Shown here one piece after another: positions 9,602 to 22,153 of a DNA stretch of 64,000 bases. Source of the DNA: Polyangium sp. 6x1 (GTDB lineage Bacteria; Myxococcota_A; Polyangia; Polyangiales; Polyangiaceae); the NCBI RefSeq assembly GCF_029946515.1, contig NZ_JARZHH010000013.1:124001-188000 (forward strand), in the 5' to 3' direction. The notes under the pieces are model-generated. The model worked only from the letters and a program-made list of their open reading frames with translations, was not told the DNA's origin and ran no database searches. The position numbers and the translations under genes were made by a program. Numbering within the stretch: the stretch's first letter is position 1; every line of letters begins with the position of its first letter.

Positions 9602-10338
9602 CCGCCGTCGACCGCGATGTTGGCCCCCGTGATGTAACCCGCTCCCGGGGAGCAGAGGAAAAGAACGGTCTCGGCTGCCTCGTCGGCGTGGCCCAGGCGC
9701 CGGACCGCGATCCGCGCGGTGGAAGCCGCGATCGCCTTCGGCGGCACGTCTTTGTAGGCAGCCCGGGACATCGGGGTATCGAAGGCGCCGAGGCAGAGCG
9801 AATTGACCCGGATGTTCTGCCCGGCGTATTCGAGCGCGGCGGTGCGGGTGACGCTCTCGAGCCCCGCCTTCGCCGCGCCATAGGTGCCGAAGAGCGCGGC
9901 GCCTCCCCTCGACGTGGCGGACGAGCCATTGACGATGGCCCCGCCGCCGCTCGCAATCATTGCGCCGATCTCGTATTTCAGGCAGGCGAAGAGGCCCCGC
10001 AGGCAGGCGAAATTCGCGTCGAACTCCGCCGCGAACTCCGCGAGCGGCGCCATCTTCGGCGCGACCCAGGCGTTGTTGTACGCGCAATCGAGCCGCCCGT
10101 AGAGCTTCACCGTGTGCTCGACGAGCGCCTTGATTTCCTGCTCGTTCGTCACGTCGCAGCGGACGAACGTCGCGTCGCCGCCCGAGGCGCGGATCCCGCC
10201 CTCGACCTCGCGTCCGAGCTCCACGCGCCGCGCCGCGATGACCACCTTCGCGCCCTCGCGGGCGAACGCCTCTGCCGTCGCTCGTCCGAGGCCGGAGGTT
10301 CCTCCGGTGACGAGCGCAACTTTCCCTTGGAACCGCAT
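9586..10338 (-). CDS. Short-chain dehydrogenase/reductase next to NRPS-PKS
   Basis: A 250-residue classical SDR. It has the Rossmann motif TGGTSGLG (about 11-18), a variant NNAW in place of NNAG (about 87), the catalytic Ser region NGSSATS and YGAAK (YxxxK, about 152-156), and ends in GGYFLT. The ATG at 10338 was chosen over an upstream in-frame start because a strong GGAGG lies about 10 nt before it. The gene begins 35 bp after the megasynthase stop codon on the same strand, so it is probably in the same operon. Since the megasynthase has no ketoreductase domain, this enzyme could reduce its beta-keto product in trans; that role is inference. Its 3' end overlaps the convergent giant regulator gene by 16 nt. 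Confidence 0.85.
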   Translation of the reverse strand: MRFQGKVALVTGGTSGLGRATAEAFAREGAKVVIAARRVELGREVEGGIRASGGDATFVRCDVTNEQEIKALVEHTVKLYGRLDCAYNNAWVAPKMAPLAEFAAEFDANFACLRGLFACLKYEIGAMIASGGGAIVNGSSATSRGGAALFGTYGAAKAGLESVTRTAALEYAGQNIRVNSLCLGAFDTPMSRAAYKDVPPKAIAASTARIAVRRLGHADEAAETVLFLCSPGAGYITGANIAVDGGYFLT

Positions 10339-10373
10339 GATGTCGTCCTCCGTCGCCGATTGCCGCTGGTTCG

Positions 10374-13300
10374 TCACGCCATCGAGTAGGTAGGTCCTAC
10401 GGGCAGGGAGTAATGCACGTGGACCAGCTTCCACGCCGCGCCTTGCTTTTCGAGGACCCAGCTCGCGCGTACGCCCTTGTAAAATGGCCGCAGGCCGCTC
10501 GCCGCGATCACCATCTCGGCATCGAAGCGCGCATTCACGATCGCCGTGCGCCCGCCCGAGACGATGAGCACGTGTTCGTCGTACACGTCGAGCCCCGCGT
10601 CGCGGAGCGATTCGTTGCCATTCTTGTAATGCCGCCGGACGGTATCCGAACCCACGATGACGCTGTCGCCGACCGGGATGAGCACGGCTTCGTCGTTATC
10701 GGCCCACTTCTTCCCGATGGCGACTGCGTCGCGCGCCCGCATGTGTTCGAGCAGCTCCCGCATGAATGCGCGAACGGACGCTTCGTCCTCGGCCTCCGAA
10801 GCGCTGGGCGCGGGGGCCGAGAAGGCCGTTTCGACATGTGTGGCGAGCCCCGCAACGGTTTCCTTTGCGAGGATCGTGAAATGGTCACCCGGTACGCGCA
10901 CGGATCGAAGGCCGCGCAGCGGGAGGTCGGCCCCGCCGGCGGCGCGCGCCGGCGATTGCTCGGCGATGAAGAGCGTCGCAGGGACGGTCAGCTCCTCGGG
11001 CGCATGGCGGCCCCACAGATCGAGGTGGTGTTCGGCGATGGCGACGTTTCCATCCGGCCGCGGAGGCGCGACGTCGGCCCGGCGGAGGTGCTCCCGGCCG
11101 ACGTTTGGCGAGCCGAACACATCGAACAGGACGAGCCGCGCCTCCTCCCCGCTCTGCACGAGCTGCCTCGCCATTTCAATGGCGATCACGCCGCCGAACG
11201 ACCAGCCGCCGAGGAGGTAGGGGCCTTTCGGCGCCGCGCGCCGGATCGCCTCCACGTAACGCGTCGCGATCTCCTGGATGCTCCCTGGGCGAGCGGCGGG
11301 ATCGTGGAGCATCGGAGACGGAATGCCGAAGACGGGTCTGTCCGGGGACAGGGCCTTCGCGAGGTCCTCGTAGCACGCGACGCCGCCGCCGATGGGATGG
11401 ACGAGGAACACGGGAGGCTTCGCCCCGCCGTGCGCGAGGGAGACGAGGCCATTCGTCGGGGGCCGCGGGGCGTTCGTCGACGCGAGCGGCTCCGCCGGAG
11501 GGGCCACGAGGGCCGGAGCGGGGCCGTCCCCGCGGGGCGCGAGGAGACGCGCGAGCCCGTGGACCGTGGGATCCGCATTGAATTGGGCCGCCTTGATGTC
11601 GCGGCCGGTCATGACGCGAATCTCGGAGAGCATCTGGATCGCGAGGAGCGAATCGCCGCCGATCTCGAAGAAGCTCGCGTCGGGAAGGACGTGGGACACG
11701 CCGAGCAGGCGCTTGAAGATGTTTTGCACGAGCGACTCCGAGGCGTCGGTCGTGGCTGGGGCCGGGGGCGTCGCTGCGGGGAGGCGCGCCGCCGGCGAGG
11801 GGGGGCTCGTTTGTTCGGCGATGAGGTGGCCGTGGTCGTCGATGACGTCGATATCACGTTGGCCCTTGTCTGCGGGGGCAAAGGACACGACGAGCCCGCG
11901 CGCAATGCCGCCGGCCCGCTCGGGGAGCGTCGTTGGGCTCTCCGCCGGCGCGGCGCCGAGCGTGTAGCGACGGCCCTCGAAAGGATACGTGGGCAGCGGG
12001 ACGCGGCGCCGTTTTTCCGGGGCGTGGAATGCCTGCCAGTCGATGTCGACGCCGAGCTCCCACGCCCGACCGAGCGCGCGGAGCACCTCCGCGTGGGCGG
12101 GCACGTCGCGCCGACGATGTCCGGGGAGCGTGCTCAGGATCTCGATGTCACGTCCTGCGACGCGCGGGTGCGCCTTGAGGAAGGAGCCCATCGTGCCTCC
12201 GGGCCCCACTTCGAGGTAAATCGCGGAGGGTATGTCGAGCACCGTGCCGAGCCCCTCGGTCAAACGAACGGCGCTGCAGAGGTGATCGGCCCAGAAATCG
12301 GGGTTCGTGGCCTGCTCGGGCGTGAAATGGGTCCCGGTCAGGTTGGAGACGATCGGAATCGCAGGGGGCGTGCGGACGGCCGCCGCCACGGCGTCCCGGA
12401 AGGTTTGTCGGATGGACGCCATCGAGGGGGAATGGGAAGCGCGCGAGACGCGGACGACCGTCGTCTCGAATCCGGCCGCGGTGAGGCGGGCGCGTGTGGC
12501 GTCGATGGATCCGGCGGGGCCCGAGAGCACGACGGCGTTCGGCGCGTCCGTCGCGATGACGAGGTCCGCGGGGAGGTGGGGCTCGATGGCGGCGGCGTCG
12601 CCAAAGACCGTCAGCATCCCGCCCGGGGGCGTCGCGTCCATGAGGCGCCCGCGCTCCGCGACGAGCGAGAGCGCATCGCGGAGCGAAAAGACGCCCGCGA
12701 GGCAAGCGGCCACGTATTCGCCGACGCTGTGTCCCAGCATCGCGGCGGGTCGAATGCCCCAGGCCTGGAGGAGCGTGGCGAGGGCATATTGCACCACGAA
12801 AAGGAGGGGCTGGGCCCATCGCATCTCGTCGAGCAGGTGCTCGTGCTCGGGGGCGCGTTCGAGGAGGAGCGGGGTCAGATCGAGGCCCGCGTCCCGGTGC
12901 AGGTGCTCGACGCAGGTGTCGATGGCGGCGCGGAAGACGGGCTCGGCGTCGTACAGCGCGGCCGCCATGCCGAGGTATTGCGCGCCGTGCCCCGGGAAAA
13001 GGAAGACCACGGGGCGCGCGCCGCGGGACGCCGCGATCGGGGCGCCCGCTTGCCGCTCCGCGAGCCGCTGCCTGGCCTCGGCCTTGTCATGACAAACAAC
13101 CGTCGCGCGAAACCGTCGCGGCGCTCGTCCGACGGCGAGGGAAAACGCGACGTCGGCGAGGTCGAGGTCTTGATGGCGCGCGAGGTGTTCGCCGAGCCTG
13201 CGCCGGGCCTCCGCGAGCGCGGTCTCGGTGTTCGCAGAGAGGCAAAGGAGCGCCGTCGGGCGGCGGCTCGGGGCGATTTCGACCCGTGGAGGCTCTTCCA

Positions 13301-16300
13301 GGACCACGTGGACGTTCGTCCCGCCAAGCCCGAGGGCATTGACGGCCGCGCGGCGCGGGCCGTTCGTCCGCGGAAAGGGTCGGGGCGCGTCGGGCAGGAA
13401 AAACGGGGTGCTCGCGATGTCGAGCAGCGGGTTCGGCGCCCGGAGGTTCGGCAGCGGCGGGATGACGCCGCGCTCGAGCGCGAGCGCCGCCTTGACGAGG
13501 CTCGCCCCGCCCGCGGCGGCGTCGAGGTGCCCGAGGTTCGCCTTGAGCGAGCCGAGCGCGCAATACCCTCGATGATCGGTGGAATGGCGGAAGACCCGGG
13601 CGAGCGCCTGGACCTCCGTGGGATCCCCGAGGCGCGTGCCCGTGCCGTGGGCCTCGACGAACCCGATCGAGCGCGGATCGATGCCGGCCGTGTCGAGGGC
13701 CTGCGAGACGACCCGCGCGACCCCGTCCTCGCTCGGCGCGGTGAAGCCGAGTTTTTCGCTGCCGTCGTTGTTCATGGCTGAGGCGAGGAGGACGGCGTGA
13801 ATCGTGTCTCCATCGGCGAGCGCGTCGGCGAGGCGCTTGAGGACGACGATCACGGCGCCGCTCGAAGGCACCATGCCGCTCGCGCCCTCGTCGAAGGGTC
13901 GGCAATGGCCGTCGCTCGCGAACACGCCGCCGTCGGCCCAGAGATATCCGCGGTCTCCGTCCCGGAGCGAGGCCAAAGAGACGCCGCCCGCGAGGGCCAC
14001 GTCGCATTCGCCGGTGAGCAAGCTCTGGCGCGCGAGGTGGACGGCCGAGAGCGACGTCGAGCACGCCGTCTGCACGGTGATCGCCGGGCCGCGGAGCCCG
14101 AGCTTGAAGGCCACCCGCGTGGCCAGGAAATCATGCATGTTGAGCGTCTGCGCGCGGAAAGCGTTCGCCGAGCGGCCCTCCTCGCGGAGCGCGTCCGCGA
14201 CCGGGCCAAGCCAATGCAAGGGCGCGCCCATGCCCCCGAAGACGCCGATCCGGCCCGGGAAACGTGTCGGATCGCAGGAGGCGTTTTCGAGCGCCTCGTG
14301 GGCGCATTCGAGGAAGATTCGTTGTTGCGGGTCGAGGAAGGCCGCGTCCGCGTCGCTGTAACCGAAGAACGCAGCGTCGAAGCGATCCGCGTCGGCCAGC
14401 ACGCCCTCGACCGGGACGAACTCCGCCTTTCGAACGCGCTTCGGATCCGCGCCGGCCGCGATCAAGGACGTGGGATCGAATCTCTGGACGGTCTCGCGCC
14501 CGGCGTGAACGACCTCCCACAGCTCGTCCGCGTCACGGATCCCCGGGGCGCGGATCGCCATTCCAACGATCGCAAGGGCGTGCGCCCGCTCCGGTTCCTT
14601 TTTGGTGGCCTCGTGGGGGGTGGCGCGGTCGCGACGCGTGGTCACGTGCAAGGTGGCGAGGTGCCCGGAAAGGAGGCGGATCGTCGGCATGCGCATCAGC
14701 GTCACGACGTCGATGTCCGCGCCGAGCTCGGCCGCGATCGCGGTCTGCACGCGCACGAGAGAAAGGGAATGGCCGCCGGCCTCGAAGAAGGGCGTGTCGA
14801 TATCCATCTCGGCGACGCCCAGCACGTCGCGCCAGATGGCCGCGACGCAGGCTTCGAGGTCCGATGCGGACGCCGTCGCCGTGGCCGCCGGCGTCGCGGG
14901 CGCCGCAGGGGGCGCAGGCGCCGGGAGCTTTTCGCGATCGATCTTGCCATTGCGGTTCGTCGGCATCGCGTCGAGGACCACGAAGCTCGTCGGCACCATG
15001 TACTCCGGCAGCCGTTCGCGGAGGTATTTGCCGAGCTCACGCCCGAGGTCCTCGCGCGCGCCGCCGTGGGGATTCACGTAGGCGACGAGGCGCGCCTCGC
15101 CCTGGATGTTTCGCACCTCGACCGCGGCGAGGTTCACGGCCTTGTGATTGCCGAGCGCGGCTTCGATCTCGCCGAGCTCGATGCGATAGCCGCGCAGCTT
15201 GATCTGCCGATCGACCCGCCCGAGGTATTCGAGGTCGCCATCAGGGCGCCATTTCACCCGATCCCCCGTGCGATAAAGCCGCGCCCCCGGCGTCCCGTCG
15301 CCCTCCACGAACGCCGCCTTCGTGAGTTCGGGGCGATTCAAGTATCCACGCGCGACGCCCGATCCGCCGATGTAGAGCTCCCCGGGGATGCCCACGGGGA
15401 CGGGATGGCCGAGCTCGTCGAGGACGTGGACCGCGACGTGCGGGAAGGGGCGTCCAATGGCGGGTTTTCCCGTGCCCGCTTGAATCCGCGCGGCGACGGA
15501 GGCGACCGTGGCCTCCGTCGGACCATACACGTTGAACAAGCGCCGCCCAGGCGCCCAGCGCGCGGCGATCTCCTCGGAGAGCGCCTCTCCCGCCGTGATG
15601 AGCGTTTGCAGCGCGGGTAGGTCCTCGTGCGGCAGGACCGCGAGCACGGACGGGGTCGTCTCGAAGGCGTGGATGTCCTTTTCCCGAAGGAAACGCGCGA
15701 GCGCCGGGCCCGGCACGGTGCTCTCCTTGTCCCCGAGCACGAGCGTGGCGCCGGCGGACCACGCGAGCGTGTAATCGCCGACCGATCCATCGAACGTGAG
15801 CGGGAAGAGCTGCAAGACGCGCGTGCCTACGCCGAGGCCGAAATACGCCGCCTCCGTCCGCGCGAGGTCGCCGAGGCCGCGGCGCTCGACGAGCACGCCC
15901 TTCGGCCGTCCCGTGGAGCCGGACGTGTAGATGACGTATGCGAGGTGATCCTGCCTTGCCATGGGCGGCAGGGCTTCCCTCGGGAATGCGGCGATCTCGG
16001 ATGCGTCGGCGTCGAGCCGCAAGGTGGAGACGCCGGGCGGCAGCGACGCGTCCGCGCGCCTCGTATTCGTGAGCACGAGGCGCGCTTGGGCGTCCTCCAG
16101 GATGAAGGAGAGGCGTTCGCGTGGAGCGTCCGGATCGAGGGGGACGTACGCGCCGCCCGCCTTGAAGACGCCGAGAATGGCGATGTACGCCTCGAAGGAA
16201 CGATCGAAGCAGAGCCCGACGAGCGTCTCCGGGCCGACGCCGCGCGCGCGCAGCGCATGCGCGAGCTGGCTAGAGCGGGCGTCGACCTCGGCATACGTGA

Positions 16301-18044
16301 GCTGCTCGTCGCCGCGCTCCAGGGCGATCGCTGAAGGATTACGCGCCGCATGGGCCGCGAAGATCTGCTCCAGGCTTTCGCGCGCGTCGTCCCCGACGGG
16401 CAATGCGGACGGGCCCTGCCACGTGATCAACTGTCGTCGCTCTTCCTCGGTCGAGAGCGGGAGATCCCGGAGCCGCTGCGTCGGATCCCGGGCGATGCCT
16501 TCGAGCAGCGTCCGGTAATGGCCCACCATCCGCTCGATGGTGGCGGCGGAGAAGAGATCGGTCCGGTATTCGAGGTGGCCGACGAGGCCCTCGGGCCGCT
16601 GATGAAGCTCGAGATAGAGGTCGAACTTCGCGGTGCCGATGTCGATGCGGCTCGCGCTCCAGTGCGGCGGGTCGCCGGGAGGCGGGAGCGGCGGCATGAG
16701 GAGGAAGACGGTGTCGAAGAGCGGGCTCCTGCCCGGCTTGCGAGGGACACCGAGCTCGGCGAGGAGCCGATCGAAGGGGACGTCCTGGTGCTCGCGCGCC
16801 CCGCGGAGGACCTCCCCCACGCGTGGCAAGAGCTCCTCGAACGAGAGGTCGCCGTCGAGCTGGGTGCGCAGGACGAGGTTGTTGTTGAAATACCCGATGA
16901 GCGGCTCGAACGCGGTGCGTGGACGCCCGGCCGCGGCCGAGCCGACGAGGATGTCGCCCTGCCGGGTATGATGGAAAAGGAGCGTCTTCCACGCGGCGAG
17001 CAGCGTCGTGAACAAGGTGACGCCCTGCCGATGGCCGATCTCGCGCAGCCTGGCCGCGAGCTCCGGCGCGAGCTCCACCTTCATGCGGGCGCCCTGGCCC
17101 GTCGGCTGCGACGGGCGCGGGAAATCGAGGGGCAGATCGAGCTCCTTCGCGCCGGCGAGCTGCTCGCGGAAATACGCGAGCTTGGGGGCGAGCTCGTCCT
17201 CGGTGAGCCAGCGCCGCTGCCAGGCGGCGAAATCCGCGAGATGGAGAGAGAGCTCCGGCAATGGCGAAGGCTCGCCCCGGGAGAAGGCGGCGTACAGCGC
17301 GCGGAGCTCCGGCAGAAAGACGTGAAAAAAGGAGACGCCGTCGACGACGAGGTGATGCGCCGTGACGCAGAGCCGCGTGTCGTCGTTCGCGAGGCGCAAA
17401 AGGAGGGCCCGGACGAGGGGGCCTTCGCGCAGGTCGAAAGGCCGGCGCGCGTCGATTCGAGCGAGGCTCCGCGCTTCGGCCTCGCGCTCCTCGGAAGGCA
17501 ACATCGTCAAATCGACCACGGGCAGGACGAACGGCCGAGGCGGCAGGACATGCTGCATCGTCTGGCCCTCGGACTCCGTGAATACGGTGCGCCACGCCTC
17601 GTGCCGGCGGGTGATCTCCGTCAAGCACCGGGCGAGCACGGCGGCGTCCACGGGCGCGCGCATGTGCACGAGGATCGGCTCGTTGTAGAGCGGTGCGTCC
17701 GGGAACATCTGCGCGGTGAGCGACAGGCTCTGCTGCGCGAAGGTCGCGGGCAAAGGACCGCCGCGAGGCGCCTTCGTGACGGGCGGCCCGGGGGGCGCGG
17801 CCGTGGGCCGAGCGGTTTTTTCTGTCGATTCGTCACGCCGCGGCGGCTGGTTTGGCTGGGCGGAAAGACGAAGCTCGGGCGCGAACGATGGACCTCCACC
17901 CGCCATTGCATGGGAGACGGCGATCGAGCCACTCCCCACGCTGTCGTCTTGCGCAATCGCTCCGGAGACAGGGGCAGGTTCGCGATCACCAGATGGAATG
18001 GGCGTACCGCTCCCCGAAAGGGGATCGATGAGCTTGCGGGTCAT
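10374..18044 (-). CDS. Hybrid NRPS-PKS megasynthase C-A-T-KS-AT-T-TE-SnoaL
   Basis: About 2556 residues from the ATG at 18044, which has GAAGG about 10 nt upstream; a further start lies 33 codons upstream without one. Order: disordered N-terminus (1-85); condensation domain with HHLVVDG (about 229); adenylation domain (about 545-1040; YTSGSTGRPKG, YGPTE, YRTGD, NGK); carrier GGHSL (Ser about 1091); ketosynthase (about 1150-1580; TACSTS, HGTGT, NLGH); acyltransferase (about 1690-1990; GHSVGEY); carrier GGDSLL (about 2129); thioesterase (about 2205-2415; GWSFGG); and an unusual C-terminal SnoaL/NTF2-like domain (about 2421-2556). There is no KR, DH, ER or MT domain. It should condense an acyl starter with one amino acid, extend once and release an N-acyl-aminoacyl beta-keto product. 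It is followed by an SDR. No MbtH-like or phosphopantetheinyl transferase gene is nearby. Confidence 0.92.
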   Translation of the reverse strand: MTRKLIDPLSGSGTPIPSGDREPAPVSGAIAQDDSVGSGSIAVSHAMAGGGPSFAPELRLSAQPNQPPRRDESTEKTARPTAAPPGPPVTKAPRGGPLPATFAQQSLSLTAQMFPDAPLYNEPILVHMRAPVDAAVLARCLTEITRRHEAWRTVFTESEGQTMQHVLPPRPFVLPVVDLTMLPSEEREAEARSLARIDARRPFDLREGPLVRALLLRLANDDTRLCVTAHHLVVDGVSFFHVFLPELRALYAAFSRGEPSPLPELSLHLADFAAWQRRWLTEDELAPKLAYFREQLAGAKELDLPLDFPRPSQPTGQGARMKVELAPELAARLREIGHRQGVTLFTTLLAAWKTLLFHHTRQGDILVGSAAAGRPRTAFEPLIGYFNNNLVLRTQLDGDLSFEELLPRVGEVLRGAREHQDVPFDRLLAELGVPRKPGRSPLFDTVFLLMPPLPPPGDPPHWSASRIDIGTAKFDLYLELHQRPEGLVGHLEYRTDLFSAATIERMVGHYRTLLEGIARDPTQRLRDLPLSTEEERRQLITWQGPSALPVGDDARESLEQIFAAHAARNPSAIALERGDEQLTYAEVDARSSQLAHALRARGVGPETLVGLCFDRSFEAYIAILGVFKAGGAYVPLDPDAPRERLSFILEDAQARLVLTNTRRADASLPPGVSTLRLDADASEIAAFPREALPPMARQDHLAYVIYTSGSTGRPKGVLVERRGLGDLARTEAAYFGLGVGTRVLQLFPLTFDGSVGDYTLAWSAGATLVLGDKESTVPGPALARFLREKDIHAFETTPSVLAVLPHEDLPALQTLITAGEALSEEIAARWAPGRRLFNVYGPTEATVASVAARIQAGTGKPAIGRPFPHVAVHVLDELGHPVPVGIPGELYIGGSGVARGYLNRPELTKAAFVEGDGTPGARLYRTGDRVKWRPDGDLEYLGRVDRQIKLRGYRIELGEIEAALGNHKAVNLAAVEVRNIQGEARLVAYVNPHGGAREDLGRELGKYLRERLPEYMVPTSFVVLDAMPTNRNGKIDREKLPAPAPPAAPATPAATATASASDLEACVAAIWRDVLGVAEMDIDTPFFEAGGHSLSLVRVQTAIAAELGADIDVVTLMRMPTIRLLSGHLATLHVTTRRDRATPHEATKKEPERAHALAIVGMAIRAPGIRDADELWEVVHAGRETVQRFDPTSLIAAGADPKRVRKAEFVPVEGVLADADRFDAAFFGYSDADAAFLDPQQRIFLECAHEALENASCDPTRFPGRIGVFGGMGAPLHWLGPVADALREEGRSANAFRAQTLNMHDFLATRVAFKLGLRGPAITVQTACSTSLSAVHLARQSLLTGECDVALAGGVSLASLRDGDRGYLWADGGVFASDGHCRPFDEGASGMVPSSGAVIVVLKRLADALADGDTIHAVLLASAMNNDGSEKLGFTAPSEDGVARVVSQALDTAGIDPRSIGFVEAHGTGTRLGDPTEVQALARVFRHSTDHRGYCALGSLKANLGHLDAAAGGASLVKAALALERGVIPPLPNLRAPNPLLDIASTPFFLPDAPRPFPRTNGPRRAAVNALGLGGTNVHVVLEEPPRVEIAPSRRPTALLCLSANTETALAEARRRLGEHLARHQDLDLADVAFSLAVGRAPRRFRATVVCHDKAEARQRLAERQAGAPIAASRGARPVVFLFPGHGAQYLGMAAALYDAEPVFRAAIDTCVEHLHRDAGLDLTPLLLERAPEHEHLLDEMRWAQPLLFVVQYALATLLQAWGIRPAAMLGHSVGEYVAACLAGVFSLRDALSLVAERGRLMDATPPGGMLTVFGDAAAIEPHLPADLVIATDAPNAVVLSGPAGSIDATRARLTAAGFETTVVRVSRASHSPSMASIRQTFRDAVAAAVRTPPAIPIVSNLTGTHFTPEQATNPDFWADHLCSAVRLTEGLGTVLDIPSAIYLEVGPGGTMGSFLKAHPRVAGRDIEILSTLPGHRRRDVPAHAEVLRALGRAWELGVDIDWQAFHAPEKRRRVPLPTYPFEGRRYTLGAAPAESPTTLPERAGGIARGLVVSFAPADKGQRDIDVIDDHGHLIAEQTSPPSPAARLPAATPPAPATTDASESLVQNIFKRLLGVSHVLPDASFFEIGGDSLLAIQMLSEIRVMTGRDIKAAQFNADPTVHGLARLLAPRGDGPAPALVAPPAEPLASTNAPRPPTNGLVSLAHGGAKPPVFLVHPIGGGVACYEDLAKALSPDRPVFGIPSPMLHDPAARPGSIQEIATRYVEAIRRAAPKGPYLLGGWSFGGVIAIEMARQLVQSGEEARLVLFDVFGSPNVGREHLRRADVAPPRPDGNVAIAEHHLDLWGRHAPEELTVPATLFIAEQSPARAAGGADLPLRGLRSVRVPGDHFTILAKETVAGLATHVETAFSAPAPSASEAEDEASVRAFMRELLEHMRARDAVAIGKKWADNDEAVLIPVGDSVIVGSDTVRRHYKNGNESLRDAGLDVYDEHVLIVSGGRTAIVNARFDAEMVIAASGLRPFYKGVRASWVLEKQGAAWKLVHVHYSLPVGPTYSMA

Positions 18045-18379
18045 GGGGCCTAGCCTTCGACCCCCCCAGTGTACAAACAAGGTTGTCGGGCAAAGACGTA
18101 AATTGGGCAAGCCTGTGGGCACGATTTCCGCGCCGAGTTTCATGCGTATCGACGTCGGAAGTCCCAGAGGTGACGTTACGAAAACGTGTCTGCGCCGATT
18201 CCTGCGTCTTTCGACGGGAATCAGCGCATGTAATGTTTTGTAAATTTACATCGCGGTTCGTCGCCGGAGCGCGTCAATGAGAGCGCAGCGACTCCCGGGG
18301 CATGCCGCTTCAACTGTGAGATTTTATCTTCGAAAGATTTTTATGGGTGCAAACGGGCGACTCGCCCCGTCGAGCGGCC
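18045..18379. other. Upstream region of the NRPS-PKS, AT-rich islands
   Basis: 335 bp between the histidine kinase stop and the megasynthase start. Most is ordinary GC-rich sequence, but 18225-18255 and 18310-18350 are clearly AT-rich. The first holds a perfect 12-bp palindrome. The second holds short arms ATCTT/AAGAT flanked by T runs, lying just past the kinase gene and possibly a weak terminator. No gene is apparent. Confidence 0.6.
18239..18250. promoter_or_regulatory. Palindrome TGTAAATTTACA upstream of NRPS-PKS
   Basis: A perfect 12-bp palindrome in an AT-rich island, about 195 bp upstream of the megasynthase start. Such symmetry in an otherwise 70% GC context is typical of an operator for a dimeric regulator, but no regulator can be assigned. 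Confidence 0.4.
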
Positions 18380-21247
<2,868 letters not shown>

Positions 21248-21248
21248 G

Positions 21249-22052
21249 TCACGCGGAGGCGGCGAACGAGAGGAGGGCGTTCGTGACCTCTTCCGGCGCG
21301 CTCCAGTGCGGCATGTGGCCGGTCGTGTCGAGGACCTCGAGCCTTGCGCCGGGAATGCGGCTCGCGAGGAAGGCGCCGACCGCCACGGGGACGGCGACGT
21401 CCGCCTGCGACTGAAGCACGAGCGTCGGGATGCCGAGCTTCGGGAGATCGGCGCGGTGGTCGGACTCGAAGATGGTGTGAGCGACGGTGAGGGCGATGTC
21501 CGGCCGGAGCGAAAGGAGGCCCGCGGCGAAGTCGCGGGCGAGGTCGGGTTTGTCGGGGTTGGCCGTCGCGATCGGGGCGAACCCGCTGGCCCAGGCGTGG
21601 TAGTTCGTCTGCATCGCCTCGTAGAGGCCGTCGAGGTCCGCGCGCTTGAAGCCGCCTTCGTAGCCCTCGTCGTCGAGGTAGCGGGGCGAGGCGCCGAGCA
21701 GGATGAGCTTGCGGAAGCGGCGCGGCTCTTCGAGCGCGGCGAGCACGCCGATCATGCCGCTCATCGAGTGGCCGACGTAGACCACGTCTTCGAGGGCGAG
21801 CTCCTCCAGCAGGTTGAGCACGTCCATCGCGTAGCTGCGCAGGCTCTGGTAGCGGCGCGGGCTGTAGGCGGAGAGGTCGGAGCGTCCGGCGCCCACGTGG
21901 TCGAAGACGAGGACGCGGTGCCGTTCGGCGAGGACGGGCGCCTGGTTCCGCCACGCCGTCTGGTCGGTCCCGAAGCCGTGGGCGAGGACGAGCGTCGTGT
22001 CGCCTGCGCCGAGGAGGCGCGCGTGATGTCGCTGGGAAGGGGCAAGAGACAT
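21249..22052 (-). CDS. RsbQ-like alpha/beta hydrolase
   Basis: A 267-residue alpha/beta hydrolase resembling Bacillus RsbQ and the KAI2/D14 receptor group. Visible features are [10 protein letters not shown] near the N-terminus, DHVGAGRSD, the nucleophile motif GHSMSGM (Ser about 95), a lid region beginning GASPRYLDD, an acid Asp in QSQADVAVP and the final His in GHMPHWSAP. In Bacillus, RsbQ is needed for RsbP, a PAS-domain phosphatase, to sense energy stress, probably by making or delivering a small hydrophobic ligand. Here the partner gene, 1-4 nt downstream, is a PAS-containing hybrid histidine kinase. ATG 22052 (MSLAPSQ) is preferred; the frame stays open upstream, but that part reads as non-coding. 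Confidence 0.85.
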   Translation of the reverse strand: MSLAPSQRHHARLLGAGDTTLVLAHGFGTDQTAWRNQAPVLAERHRVLVFDHVGAGRSDLSAYSPRRYQSLRSYAMDVLNLLEELALEDVVYVGHSMSGMIGVLAALEEPRRFRKLILLGASPRYLDDEGYEGGFKRADLDGLYEAMQTNYHAWASGFAPIATANPDKPDLARDFAAGLLSLRPDIALTVAHTIFESDHRADLPKLGIPTLVLQSQADVAVPVAVGAFLASRIPGARLEVLDTTGHMPHWSAPEEVTNALLSFAASA

Positions 22053-22153
22053 GGGGCGGGCCAGCGTCGAGGTTACGAGCCCTCCGCGAGGAAGGGAATG
22101 CCCCCGTGCGCGTGGAGAAGAACCGGCCGCCCGCGCCCCTCGGGCGACGCGCG

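Noticed and set aside
10413-13781. 1122-residue plus-strand frame opposite the NRPS-PKS, and similar very long antisense frames at 5996-10087, 42575-45967 and elsewhere
   Set aside because: Their translations are Arg/Ala/Gly-rich without domains and mirror third-position GC of the real genes on the other strand.
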